From the NCBI GenBank assembly GCA_028709465.1, contig JAQVWY010000004.1, positions 1-64,000 of the forward strand: DNA of 64,000 nucleotides. Direction: 5' to 3'. Origin of the DNA: Tissierellia bacterium. Its GTDB lineage: Bacteria; Bacillota; Clostridia; Tissierellales; Sedimentibacteraceae. This document shows positions 54,554 to 63,031 of this stretch, in pieces (within the stretch, counting starts at the first letter, position 1; the number at the start of each line of letters is the position of its first letter). Under the pieces are notes generated by a model. That model was not told the DNA's origin and made no database searches. It saw only the letters and a list, made by a program, of their open reading frames with translations. Both the position numbers and the translations under genes were made by a program.

Positions 54554-56195
54554 TTTTTTTACCTCCTAATCTAGGAACTGAAGGAATTTCTGGATCAACT
54601 ATACACTCTAGTATAAAAGGTTCATCGTCCTTAAGCATTTCATTTATTGCATTATCCATTTCATCTTCCTTTGAAATTTTCATTCCTTTAATGTTATAAG
54701 CTTCTGCAATTTTCATAAAATTAGGATTAAATCCTACGTCAGTTCCAAAATAAGACTTTTCACCATATGCATTTTTTTGAAGCTCTCTAACCATACCTAG
54801 TTTTCCGTTATTAAATATAATAAATTTAACTCCTACATTATGCTCTCTGGCTACTGCTAAATCACTCATAAGCATTTGAACACCACCATCTCCCATTGAT
54901 GATATAACAGTTTTATTTGGACATGCTATTTTAGCTCCGATTGATGATGGTAAACTGTATCCCATAGTACCTAGACCTCCAGAAGTTAAGAACAATTTAC
55001 TGCCGCTTACCATGAAACTGTGAGCAGCCCAAATTTGATTTAATCCTACATCGGCTACCCAAATTCCATCATCTCCCATTTGTTCGGAAATTTTACTAAT
55101 AAATAATTTAGGATTAAGTAATGAACTTGAAGCTAAAGATTTACTTAAATAATTGTTTCTATTTTCTTGAAGTTCATAAAGCCATTCATTATGGTCTAAA
55201 TCATAATCATATTCTAATAAATCATTTAATATTTCTTTAGCATCACCAACTATAGGTACTTTCGCTGGCATATTTTTTCCTATTTCAGCTGGGTCAATAT
55301 CAATATGAATAATATTTTGCACATTATTTTTGTTCATCATAGAAGTTGATCTGTCAGCGAATCTTGCCCCAATAACAATAATTAAATCTGAATCATTCAT
55401 AGCTCTGTTCGCATAATTGTAGCCATGAGAACCTATTAATCCTGCAAAATAAGGGCTTTTATTAGGAAACCCGTCAACTCCCATTAAAGAGCAAACTACT
55501 GGCAACTTTGATTTTTCAATAAATTTCTTTAATTCTTCTGTAGCATTACCATAGCGAATACCTCCACCTATACAAACAATTGGTCTTTTAGATTTATTAA
55601 TAAGCTCTACTGCTCGTTTAATTTGCCTCGGATTACCGCTTAATGTTGGCTTATACCCTCTAATATCAACCTTTTCAGGATATTTAAATTCTATTAATTC
55701 ATCTTGCACATCTTTTGGGATGTCGATTAATACAGGTCCTTTTCTTCCAGAAGATGCAATAAAAAATGCTTCCTTTATTATTCTAGGTAATTCTTTTGCA
55801 TCTTTTACAAGATAGCTATTTTTAGTAAAGGATTGGGTTGCGCCTATTATATCTGCCTCTTGAAACATATCCTTTCCAATGCAGTCAGAAAGAACTTGCC
55901 CTGTAATAGCAACAAGGGGGATCGAATCCATATATGCTGTTGCAATGCCTGTTATTAAATTCGTTGCCCCAGGACCAGAAGTTGCAATGCATACACCAAC
56001 TTCATCTAATGCGCGGCCATAACCGCTGGCCATGTGTGCTGCAGATTGTTCTTGTCTTACTAAAATATGTCTTATATCTGAATTTCTGAGAGCTTCGTAT
56101 AAAGGGAGGACGGCTCCTCCAGGATATCCAAATACTACTTTTACTTTTTCTGCTTCTAAACATTTTACTATTGCTTCAGCTGCTTTAATTTTCAT
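54546..56195 (-). CDS. ilvB: Acetolactate synthase catalytic (large) subunit
   Basis: 549 residues with the three ThDP-enzyme domains. The catalytic glutamate is in VRQEQSAAHMASGYG (about residue 47). The FAD-binding middle has GLIGSHGYNYANRAM. The ThDP motif runs GDGGVQMLMSDL to FNNGKLGMV. It condenses two pyruvates, or pyruvate and 2-oxobutyrate, at the first common step of valine/isoleucine synthesis. GAGAGG lies upstream. The leader is exceptional: promoter, Val T-box, then about 490 bases of triplicated hairpin repeats before the start. Confidence 0.96.
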   Translation of the reverse strand: MKIKAAEAIVKCLEAEKVKVVFGYPGGAVLPLYEALRNSDIRHILVRQEQSAAHMASGYGRALDEVGVCIATSGPGATNLITGIATAYMDSIPLVAITGQVLSDCIGKDMFQEADIIGATQSFTKNSYLVKDAKELPRIIKEAFFIASSGRKGPVLIDIPKDVQDELIEFKYPEKVDIRGYKPTLSGNPRQIKRAVELINKSKRPIVCIGGGIRYGNATEELKKFIEKSKLPVVCSLMGVDGFPNKSPYFAGLIGSHGYNYANRAMNDSDLIIVIGARFADRSTSMMNKNNVQNIIHIDIDPAEIGKNMPAKVPIVGDAKEILNDLLEYDYDLDHNEWLYELQENRNNYLSKSLASSSLLNPKLFISKISEQMGDDGIWVADVGLNQIWAAHSFMVSGSKLFLTSGGLGTMGYSLPSSIGAKIACPNKTVISSMGDGGVQMLMSDLAVAREHNVGVKFIIFNNGKLGMVRELQKNAYGEKSYFGTDVGFNPNFMKIAEAYNIKGMKISKEDEMDNAINEMLKDDEPFILECIVDPEIPSVPRLGGKKNE

Positions 56196-56239
56196 ACAAA
56201 AACCTCTCTTTCTTGTTATTTACAAAATTTCTAATATCT

Positions 56240-56731
56240 ACTTCGTCAAAAATATTTTTTGTTGATAGGAGCGCAGGCGCATTCACCAATTTATTTGCTC
56301 CTTATGTCGCATAAATTGGGAATTTGTTGTGGTTGACCTACCATCCATTTTTTCTGCTCCTTACGTCGCAAAAAATTGGATTTCGTTTCGTGAGATTTAC
56401 CGTTATTATTACTCCGTCAAAAATATTTTTTGTTGATAGGTACGCAGTCTCCGTTCACCATTTTTTCTGCTCCTTATGTCGCAAAAAATGGGAACTCGTT
56501 GCGGTTGACCTACCATCCATTTTTTCTGCTCCTTACGTCGCAAAAAATGGGATTTCGTTTCGTGAGATTTACCGTTATTATTACTCCGTCAAAAATATTT
56601 TTTGTTGATAGGTACGCAGTCTCCGTTCACCATTTTTTTTGCTCCTTATGTCGCAAAAAATGGGAACTCGTTGCGGTTGACCTACCATCCATTTTTTCTG
56701 CTCCTTACGTCGCAAAAAATGGGGTTAGGTC
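56240..56731 (-). repeat. Tandem triplicated double-hairpin repeat in the ilvB leader
   Basis: Three units about 172 bases long, with matching start points at 56240, 56411 and 56583. In transcript order each has hairpin A (positions 56731-56679, 56551-56507, 56379-56335) and hairpin B (56664-56628, 56492-56456, 56320-56284), then a spacer with CAACAAAAAATATTTTTGAC. Units one and two are almost identical. Unit three has AATTTATG where the others have ATTTTTTG, with matching changes across the stem. AAGGAG sits in each loop. The sequence contains no convincing gene. Confidence 0.9.
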
Positions 56732-56734
56732 ATA

Positions 56735-56960
56735 CAAAAAAAGCGAGTTTTTTCATCACAAAGGACGAGAAACCCGCGGTACCACCTTAATTCCATATTG
56801 GCTCTTAATAAATAACGGTATATCCGTTTAACTCTACTGCTACTTCAAGTTAAAAGCTCCAAAGCTACCTTCAATATAGCTTAACCTAGGAAATCTTACA
56901 GCCTATGGATTTCATTCTCTAGAAGGTTATATTATATCTACTCTCTTTTTCATTGCTTAA
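56735..56960 (-). ncRNA. T-box leader, Val specifier (GUA), ilvBN
   Basis: On the minus strand the specifier region GAAG-GTA-GCTTTGGAG gives GTA (Val) at 56878-56876. T-box core GGTGGTACCGCGGG spans 56786-56773. The terminator pairs GCGGGTTT with AAACTCGC and ends in TTTTTTT. It can be aligned with the valS leader along its whole length. Confidence 0.95.
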
Positions 56961-56976
56961 TATATAATTATCATCT

Positions 56977-57005
56977 ATAATAATTAAATATTTTATAAAT
57001 GTCAA
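56977..57005 (-). promoter_or_regulatory. SigA promoter of the ilvBN transcript
   Basis: On the minus strand TTGACA (57005-57000), 17 bases, TATTAT (56982-56977), then GCAATGAAAAAGAG as at valS. Confidence 0.8.
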
Positions 57006-57015
57006 CAAAAATATT

Positions 57016-57062
57016 TAAAAAATAAAAAACAAGATTATCTGAACCAAATTTCAATCTTTTTA
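57016..57062 (-). terminator. Terminator of the polyferredoxin gene
   Basis: On the minus strand AAGATT pairs with AATCTT across a 16-nt loop, followed by GTTTTTTATTTTTT. A competing hairpin (CAAATTTCAAT with ATTGAAATTTG) overlaps the end of the coding region. Confidence 0.65.
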
Positions 57063-57064
57063 AT

Positions 57065-57715
57065 TTAAATTGAAATTTGTTTTTTATTTGTTATGTTCAT
57101 ATATTGAATTGCATTTTTAGGACATACTTGTTGGCAATTAGTACACTGATGACATAGAGAAGTATTGATATTTGCTTTTTTATTATCGACAGTTACCTTA
57201 ATAGCTGCTGAAGGACAGGATTTTTCACAAAGCTTACAACCAATACATTCCTCTTCAACAACAGTTTTTGAATGTTTAGTAAATTTACCAAAAGTTTTTT
57301 GTAATGCTCCAAACGGACAAATTAGATTATGAAATACTTTAGGCTCGTATCTCATAGTTATGATTATAGCAATCACTAACCATATAATTAAAAAAGGAAA
57401 GTTTTTGTGTAAAACTTTTTTTGAAGCAATAACTAATATTATGCTAAGTAACAATGTTATCCATGAGAATTTACCAGATTTTAGCCAATTGGGAGTGTTA
57501 CTTGTTTGTATGGTTAATTTTTTAGATATCCATTCTGTTGGGATCATCGCAGTATTCATAGGACATACATAACCACAATATATTCGACCAAAGATTAGGG
57601 CTGCTACAAGACTTACAGCAAAAATCCCCAGCCATAGCACCATATTTCCTTTAGTTACCAAAAATAAAAATACAGACAAAAATAATAATCTTACTAATGT
57701 AACAAAATATTTCAT
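57065..57715 (-). CDS. Membrane-bound 4Fe-4S polyferredoxin (NapH/CcoG-like)
   Basis: Start taken at 57715, with AAGGGGGA upstream; 216 residues. About four membrane segments carry two C-x3-CP-type motifs (RIYCGYVCPMN, NLICPFGAL). The C-terminus is a two-cluster ferredoxin domain with CIGCKLCEKSCPSAAI and CHQCTNCQQVCPKNAI. Relatives pass electrons between the quinone or ferredoxin pool and periplasmic or membrane reductases (NapH, NosR, RdxA-like). The partner reductase is not obvious here. A 16- to 18-base palindrome about 42 bases ahead of its start site suggests control by the Crp/Fnr protein encoded upstream. Confidence 0.85.
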   Translation of the reverse strand: MKYFVTLVRLLFLSVFLFLVTKGNMVLWLGIFAVSLVAALIFGRIYCGYVCPMNTAMIPTEWISKKLTIQTSNTPNWLKSGKFSWITLLLSIILVIASKKVLHKNFPFLIIWLVIAIIITMRYEPKVFHNLICPFGALQKTFGKFTKHSKTVVEEECIGCKLCEKSCPSAAIKVTVDNKKANINTSLCHQCTNCQQVCPKNAIQYMNITNKKQISI

Positions 57716-57773
57716 TATAGTCCCCCTTAAATTTTTCATAATACAAATTATATCATTTGAGTATGAAAAAAAG

Positions 57774-57791
57774 GTGTTACCAAGGTAACAC
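57774..57791 (-). promoter_or_regulatory. Crp/Fnr-type operator of the polyferredoxin gene
   Basis: GTGTTACCAAGGTAACAC: a perfect 8+2+8 palindrome with the same GTTACC-NN-GGTAAC core as at 58614-58629. A TATAAT on the minus strand (57752-57747) puts its centre near -42.5, the class II activator position. Confidence 0.75.
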
Positions 57792-57841
57792 TAATTAAAA
57801 TTTTATTTGCACATATATAACGAATGCTACTAGATTTGGCT

Positions 57842-58534
57842 TTAATTTTCTATATGTAGTTCATTTAGTAATTCAATATCCTTTATTATTATATATTTGT
57901 TATCAAAATCAATGAGATCATCTTTGCGCATTTTATTTAATTCTCGAGAAAGGGAAGTTCTTTGAACACCTATTTTTTCGGCCAAGTCTTTTTTTGTCAT
58001 ATTAAGTTTGATTTTTGTGCTACCTTGTACATAATATTCATATAATAAAAAATCAATGACGGATTGTCTCAAAGTCTTCATGCTTAAAGACATTTTATTA
58101 GATAAAATTAATGCTTTGCTGGATAGAGACTGAAGAAAGCTAATTAAAAAGCTTTTATTTTCTTGGCAAAGGGTCAGTATAAGCTCTTTATTGATATGCA
58201 ATATTTTTACATCGCTTTTAGCCAATACTGTCATAGGATAATTATTTTTAATTGCAAACAACAGATTTTCACCTATAATATCGCCGTTTATAAAATCATT
58301 AATGGGAAATATATTTCCTTCTGAATCTATTTTTTGTATAGTAATTTTTCCATCTAAAATAACATCTAAAGTATCGCATTTTTCATTTTGCATATATATT
58401 ATAGAATTTTTTTTATAATTTTTTATAATGTAATTATTAATGTACTTATTGTTGTAAAAGATTTTCTCTATTTCATTTTCTGAGAAACATTTAAATAAAG
58501 TAACACTTCTAAGAAGTTTTATTAAATTCTCCAT
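57842..58534 (-). CDS. Crp/Fnr family transcriptional regulator
   Basis: 230 residues. An N-terminal cyclic-nucleotide-type beta-barrel (about 15-130: YMQNEKCDTLDVILDGKITI, NGDIIGENLLFA) is joined by a long helix to a C-terminal winged helix (KKDLAEKIGVQRTSLSRELN). Three scattered cysteines (C15 region, C53 region, C124 region) do not form the Fnr four-cysteine cluster, so the signal is not a classical Fnr-type Fe-S cluster; heme (as in HcpR-like proteins) or a small molecule is possible. The palindromes at 57774 and 58614 are its probable binding sites, including one at its own promoter. A family B remnant (CCCCATAGGGGAC, 58548) lies in its leader and supplies GGGGTG just before the start. 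Confidence 0.88.
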   Translation of the reverse strand: MENLIKLLRSVTLFKCFSENEIEKIFYNNKYINNYIIKNYKKNSIIYMQNEKCDTLDVILDGKITIQKIDSEGNIFPINDFINGDIIGENLLFAIKNNYPMTVLAKSDVKILHINKELILTLCQENKSFLISFLQSLSSKALILSNKMSLSMKTLRQSVIDFLLYEYYVQGSTKIKLNMTKKDLAEKIGVQRTSLSRELNKMRKDDLIDFDNKYIIIKDIELLNELHIEN

Positions 58535-58613
58535 CGTATCACCCCATAGGGGACGTTGTGTCCTCTTTCCTTTTCATAACTTTTATATTATATTCAAATA
58601 TTATTTAATAATT

Positions 58614-58629
58614 AGTTACCATGGTAACT
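58614..58629. promoter_or_regulatory. Shared Crp/Fnr-type operator between divergent promoters
   Basis: AGTTACCATGGTAACT, a perfect palindrome. On the minus side a TATAAT (58592-58587) and on the plus side a TATATT (58651-58656) are each 21 bases from the operator edge, so its centre is at -41.5 for both the regulator and the efflux operon. The ATG at its centre (58621) is not a plausible start codon. Confidence 0.75.
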
Positions 58630-58695
58630 GTTTTAACTTTTGTTTTATATTATATTTTATTAGTGACTATTTATCAATACAAAACGGAGGATTTT

Positions 58696-59922
58696 ATGAA
58701 AAAAGTATTTAACATAATTAAAGGTAAAGGGAAATTAATTATTATGCCTGTTATAATATTAATTGTTCTCGTGGCAATATATGTTTTTAACAGTGCTCAG
58801 AAAAATGATTCTGCTATAGTTTATGCAGAAAATGGAACGTTTGTAGAAGCATCAGGTATAGTAGAAAACAATTTAATATCAGTTAGCAGTGAAGTAACTG
58901 GAACTGTTATAGAAACTATAGCAGATGAAGGTGACATAATAAAAAAGGGAGGCCTAATAGCTAAAATAGAAAATACTTCTTTACAGAATCAATATAATCA
59001 AGCTTTGATAAATGTGCAGGTAGCAGAAAAAAATATTTTAATGCTAGAAAACAGCATAAGCAATTTAACTGTTCAAAATGCAAATGCAGTGCAGCAGGCA
59101 CATAATGCTTATTTATCTGCTGAAGCAGAATATAAAAAGGTTATAGACGGTGCAAGTGAAGATGAAATAAAGCAAGCTGAAGAAGCAGTGAGTCAGGCAA
59201 AGACAAACTTTGAGTATGCAAAAACTAATATTGAAAGAAGCAAGGAACTATTTAATGAAAAAGCAATATCTCAAAGTAAATATGATGAGGCAGTTAAGAA
59301 CTATAATGTTAGTGAAGCTCAATATAATGCTGCTTTGTCACAATTGAACCTCATTAAATCATATCCTACAGATGCATCAAGAGAAGCAGCAGAAAATAAA
59401 ATGCTTCAGCTAAAAGCTGGATATGAATTGTCAATTTCCAATGGGAATACACAGATATCTCAGTTGGAAGGTCAGCTTGATATAGCAATGGTTCAATTAG
59501 AACAGTCAAAAGACATTGTAGAACAAACTGAAAGAGAATTAGAAAAATTAACTATAAAGTCACCTTTTGACGGCGTTGTTAATTCATTACTGGTAAAAGA
59601 AGGGGAGCTTGTTTCAATGGGTAAATTAATAGCAGAAATATACAATCCCGAAAATATTGAAATAAACTCTTATGTTTCTGAAACTAATATAGGACGAATA
59701 ATGGTAGGGCAATATGTAGCTATATCAATAGATTCCCATGATGATAAATTATTTTCTGGAAAGGTAACAAGAATTAATAATCGTGCAGAATTTACACCGA
59801 AAAATATTCAAACAAAAGAAGAAAGAGTGAATACAGTGTTTGAAGTAACTATTAAAGTTTTAGATTCAAATGGTGAGATAAAACCAGGAATGCCAGTTGA
59901 TGTTAATATTAAGATAGACTAA
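58696..59922 (+). CDS. HlyD/RND-type membrane fusion (adaptor) protein of ABC efflux system
   Basis: Start taken at 58696, with GGAGG upstream; 408 residues. It has one N-terminal membrane anchor (about 10-32: LIIMPVIILIVLVAIYVF), a lipoyl-like half-motif (NLISVSSEVTGTVIETIADE), a long coiled-coil hairpin (about 95-285, with QAEEAVSQAKTNFEYAKTN), the second lipoyl half (SPFDGVVNSLLVKEGELVS) and a beta-barrel. The layout matches YbhG/HlyD-type adaptors of ABC exporters. In a Gram-positive cell it extends outside the membrane. It is the first gene of the operon with two ATPases and one permease. Confidence 0.88.
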   Translation: MKKVFNIIKGKGKLIIMPVIILIVLVAIYVFNSAQKNDSAIVYAENGTFVEASGIVENNLISVSSEVTGTVIETIADEGDIIKKGGLIAKIENTSLQNQYNQALINVQVAEKNILMLENSISNLTVQNANAVQQAHNAYLSAEAEYKKVIDGASEDEIKQAEEAVSQAKTNFEYAKTNIERSKELFNEKAISQSKYDEAVKNYNVSEAQYNAALSQLNLIKSYPTDASREAAENKMLQLKAGYELSISNGNTQISQLEGQLDIAMVQLEQSKDIVEQTERELEKLTIKSPFDGVVNSLLVKEGELVSMGKLIAEIYNPENIEINSYVSETNIGRIMVGQYVAISIDSHDDKLFSGKVTRINNRAEFTPKNIQTKEERVNTVFEVTIKVLDSNGEIKPGMPVDVNIKID

Positions 59923-59935
59923 AACAGGAGTTAAT

Positions 59936-60865
59936 ATGGAATATGATATAATAATATCTTCAATGACTAAAAAATTTGGAGACTTAACAGCGGTTGACAG
60001 ATTAAGCATTAAGGTAAAGAAAGGTACTATTTTTGGATTAGTGGGGCCAGACGGAGCAGGTAAAACTACAACCATGAGGATGCTTTGTTCTTTATTAACT
60101 CCTGACAGCGGAACAGCAATAATAGGAGATCATGATATTCTTAAAGAAAGTGAAGAAATAAAGAAGGATATTGGATATATGCCTCAAAGATTCAGTTTGT
60201 ATGGGGATCTTACTGTTTTAGAAAACCTAGAATTTTATGCTGAAATATACCAAGTTCCAAGAAAGGTTAGGAAAGAGAAAATTGAACATTTGTTAGAATT
60301 CAGCAACCTTTCCAAACATTCATATAAATTAGCTGATCAGCTTTCAGGGGGGATGAAGCAAAAATTAGCTTTATCATGTAATTTAATTCATACTCCAAAA
60401 TACCTTTTATTAGATGAACCAACAATAGGTGTTGATCCTGTGGCAAGAAGAGAATTTTGGAGAATACTGTTTGAACTAAAAGATTTAGGTACAACTATTT
60501 TTGTAAGCACACCTTATATGGATGAAGCTGAAAGGTGTGATGAGGTAGGTCTTATGAGTGAAGGGAAAATAGTTAAAAGTGACACTCCTTCCAATATCAT
60601 AAATAATTTTGAAAAGCCTCTTTTATGTGTGTATTCTGAAGATAATCATAAAGCCAAAAATATGGCACAGGAAGAGGAATATGTTTTTGATGCATATCTT
60701 CTTGGTGAAGAGCTTCATGTAGTTGCAGATGATAAAGACTATGCTATAAACAATCTTATGGAAAAGTTTAAAACAAATAATATTACTGTGGATTCTATTA
60801 AAGAAGTAAGTCCGTCTCTTGAAGATGTATTTGTTTATATTATTAAAAATGAAAAGAGGCGATAG
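59936..60865 (+). CDS. ABC transporter ATP-binding protein 1 (YbhF-like)
   Basis: 309 residues. Walker A is GPDGAGKTT (Asp where Asn is common, as in YbhF N-halves), signature LSGGMKQKLALSC, Walker B YLLLDEPTIGVDPVARRE. The C-terminal 90 residues form the extra domain of multidrug-type ATPases. The next ATPase is encoded right after it; together they correspond to the two halves of the fused E. coli protein YbhF. AGGAG lies upstream. Confidence 0.92.
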   Translation: MEYDIIISSMTKKFGDLTAVDRLSIKVKKGTIFGLVGPDGAGKTTTMRMLCSLLTPDSGTAIIGDHDILKESEEIKKDIGYMPQRFSLYGDLTVLENLEFYAEIYQVPRKVRKEKIEHLLEFSNLSKHSYKLADQLSGGMKQKLALSCNLIHTPKYLLLDEPTIGVDPVARREFWRILFELKDLGTTIFVSTPYMDEAERCDEVGLMSEGKIVKSDTPSNIINNFEKPLLCVYSEDNHKAKNMAQEEEYVFDAYLLGEELHVVADDKDYAINNLMEKFKTNNITVDSIKEVSPSLEDVFVYIIKNEKRR

Positions 60866-60866
60866 T

Positions 60867-61796
60867 ATGGAGTATGCAATTGAAATTGATAATTTAACTA
60901 AGAAGTTTGGAAAGTTCGTTGCTGTAAATAATGTAAGCTTTAAAATTAAAAAGGGTGATGTTTTTGGTTTTTTAGGACCTAACGGCTCTGGCAAAACCAC
61001 TGTAATAAGAATGATTATGGGATTAATAACTCCAACTTCAGGTACAGGAAAAGTGCTGGGATATGATGTAACTACAGAAAGTGAAAAAATAAGATCTCAC
61101 ATAGGGTATATGTCTCAAAAATTCAGCCTGTATGATGATTTAACCGTTGATGAAAACTTGGATTTTTATGCAGGTGTATATAAAGTACCTAAAAATAAAA
61201 TAAATGAAAAGAAAAAAGAAATATTAGAAATGGCTGATTTAGTTGGCAGAGAAAATATGATAACTTCAAATCTTTCAGGAGGATGGAAGCAAAGATTGGC
61301 GTTAGGATGTTCAATAATACATGAGCCTGAAATTCTGCTTTTAGATGAACCTACTGGAGGGGTTGATCCCATTGCTAGGAGACAATTTTGGGATATTATT
61401 TATGAATTGTCTAAAAAAGGAGTTACTATTTTAGTGACAACTCATTATATGGATGAAGCAGAACATTGTAATTCTATTGGTTTTTTATATTATGGAAATA
61501 TATTGTCCTTAGATACTCCCAATATTATGAAGGGAAAAATAATTGATGGGGATATAGTTGAAATAAAAGTAAATGACACATTGAAATCGATAGAATTGTT
61601 AAAAGCAAAAAATGGAGTCGGTGATGCTTCTGTTTATGGTTCAGGAATACATGCTATGACAGAACATAATACAGATCTGGAGGAATTAAAAGGTTATCTT
61701 ACTGAAAATAATATACAAGTAACTAATATAAAAATGGTGAGACCTTCTTTGGAAGATGTCTTTGTATTTCTTGTGGAAAAGGAAAATAAAAAATAA
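60867..61796 (+). CDS. ABC transporter ATP-binding protein 2 (YbhF-like)
   Basis: Start taken at 60867, 1 base after the previous stop; 309 residues. Walker A GPNGSGKTT, signature LSGGWKQRLALGC, Walker B ILLLDEPTGGVDPIARRQ. It is the paralog of the gene before it and has the same C-terminal extension (TNIKMVRPSLEDVFVFL). The pair likely forms a heterodimeric ATPase for the permease downstream. Confidence 0.92.
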   Translation: MEYAIEIDNLTKKFGKFVAVNNVSFKIKKGDVFGFLGPNGSGKTTVIRMIMGLITPTSGTGKVLGYDVTTESEKIRSHIGYMSQKFSLYDDLTVDENLDFYAGVYKVPKNKINEKKKEILEMADLVGRENMITSNLSGGWKQRLALGCSIIHEPEILLLDEPTGGVDPIARRQFWDIIYELSKKGVTILVTTHYMDEAEHCNSIGFLYYGNILSLDTPNIMKGKIIDGDIVEIKVNDTLKSIELLKAKNGVGDASVYGSGIHAMTEHNTDLEELKGYLTENNIQVTNIKMVRPSLEDVFVFLVEKENKK

Positions 61797-61812
61797 CTAT
61801 TTGGAGTTAATA

Positions 61813-62931
61813 ATGAATTTTAAAAGAGTATTATCTATTATTCGCAAAGAATTTTTTCAAATAAAAAGAGATAAAAGAACTATAGCAATTATTATTATGA
61901 TGCCTATAATGGAATTATTGTTATTTGGATATGCAGCTTCCACAAGTGTTGATCACATTCCCACAGTAGTGTATAACAATGATATAGGAATTGAGAGCAG
62001 AGAACTATTAGATAGTTTTGTAAACTCACAGTATTTCGATTTAGATTATTATGCTGAAAGTATAAAAGATGTACAAAAATTTATTGATAATGGAGATGCT
62101 AAAGCTGGAATTATAATTCCTCCTGAGTTTTCTGATGATATAAAAAATGGTAAAATGGCGCAAATACAGTTAATTGTCGATGGTTCAGATCCTACAACTG
62201 CACAGACCATATTGTCAAGCGCAGGGGGAGTAGTTCAATCAATGTCTGTAGATATAATTCAAGAAACAAGAGGTATGTCAATGCCGCAAGTATTGGATTT
62301 AAGAAGCAGAGTTTGGTACAATCCAAATATGAGCAGCATTAATTTTAATATTCCAGGACTTATTGGTGTAATATTGCAAACTGTAACTTTGATGCTTACA
62401 TCATTTTCAATAGTAAGAGAAAGAGAAAGAGGGACAATGGAGCAGCTTATTGTAACACCTATTACAAAAATGGAGTTAATGGTAGGAAAAATTGTTCCAT
62501 ATGTAATCATAGGTTTTGTAGACATAGTTCTTGCGTTGGCTTTAAGCGTATTTTGGTTTAAAGTACCCATTGCAGGAAGCATAACATTGCTTTTGTTATT
62601 TTCTGTTATATTTTTATTTGGTTCTCTTGGTGTGGGTCTAGTTATCTCCACGGTATCCAAAAGCCAGCTTCAAGCAATGCAGCTGTCAATGTTTATGATA
62701 ATGCCTAACATATTATTATCTGGATATATGTTTCCAATAGAGGCAATGCCAGATATAATCAACAAAATAAGCACGGTGCTGCCACTGACGTATTTTATTA
62801 AGGTTTTAAGGGGAATTATTTTAAAAGGAAACGGATTTTCACAGCTTTATCAAGAATTTATAATTTTGACAGCATTTGGTTTAGGATTCCTTTTACTTGC
62901 AACAATAAAATTTAAAAAGAAAATAGAATAA
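61813..62931 (+). CDS. ABC-2 type permease (YbhS/YbhR-like)
   Basis: Start taken at 61813, with TTGGAG upstream; 372 residues. The N-terminus is RIIRKEF-like (VLSIIRKEFFQIKRDKRT), followed by one membrane segment, a large extracellular loop (about 50-180) and five more membrane segments with REREKGTMEQLIVTPI-type loop (RERERGTMEQLIVTPITKM). E. coli YbhFSR has two permeases; here only one is encoded, so it may work as a homodimer. Likely drug or stress-compound efflux. Confidence 0.88.
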   Translation: MNFKRVLSIIRKEFFQIKRDKRTIAIIIMMPIMELLLFGYAASTSVDHIPTVVYNNDIGIESRELLDSFVNSQYFDLDYYAESIKDVQKFIDNGDAKAGIIIPPEFSDDIKNGKMAQIQLIVDGSDPTTAQTILSSAGGVVQSMSVDIIQETRGMSMPQVLDLRSRVWYNPNMSSINFNIPGLIGVILQTVTLMLTSFSIVRERERGTMEQLIVTPITKMELMVGKIVPYVIIGFVDIVLALALSVFWFKVPIAGSITLLLLFSVIFLFGSLGVGLVISTVSKSQLQAMQLSMFMIMPNILLSGYMFPIEAMPDIINKISTVLPLTYFIKVLRGIILKGNGFSQLYQEFIILTAFGLGFLLLATIKFKKKIE

Positions 62932-63031
62932 GATAAAATAGTTTAAAATATTAATTTAGTTTTTATAAATCTTGAAAAATTATAAATTAAATTATATTAT
63001 ATTATTTAATATATTGCTGATAGGAGAAAGT

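Noticed and set aside
56240-56731. CRISPR array
   Set aside because: Units are about 172 bases, contiguous and hairpin-bearing, with no short constant repeat or unique spacers, and there are no cas genes.
56324-56831. Overlapping plus-strand frames of 62 to 133 codons across the ilvB leader
   Set aside because: They are read against the direction of the T-box transcript, repeat the same peptide with each 172-base unit, and lack ribosome sites. They are translations of the repeat.
58621-58695. Longer N-terminus for the HlyD-type adaptor starting at 58621
   Set aside because: That ATG is the centre of the regulator palindrome and upstream of the predicted transcript start; GGAGG at 58686-58690 selects the ATG at 58696.
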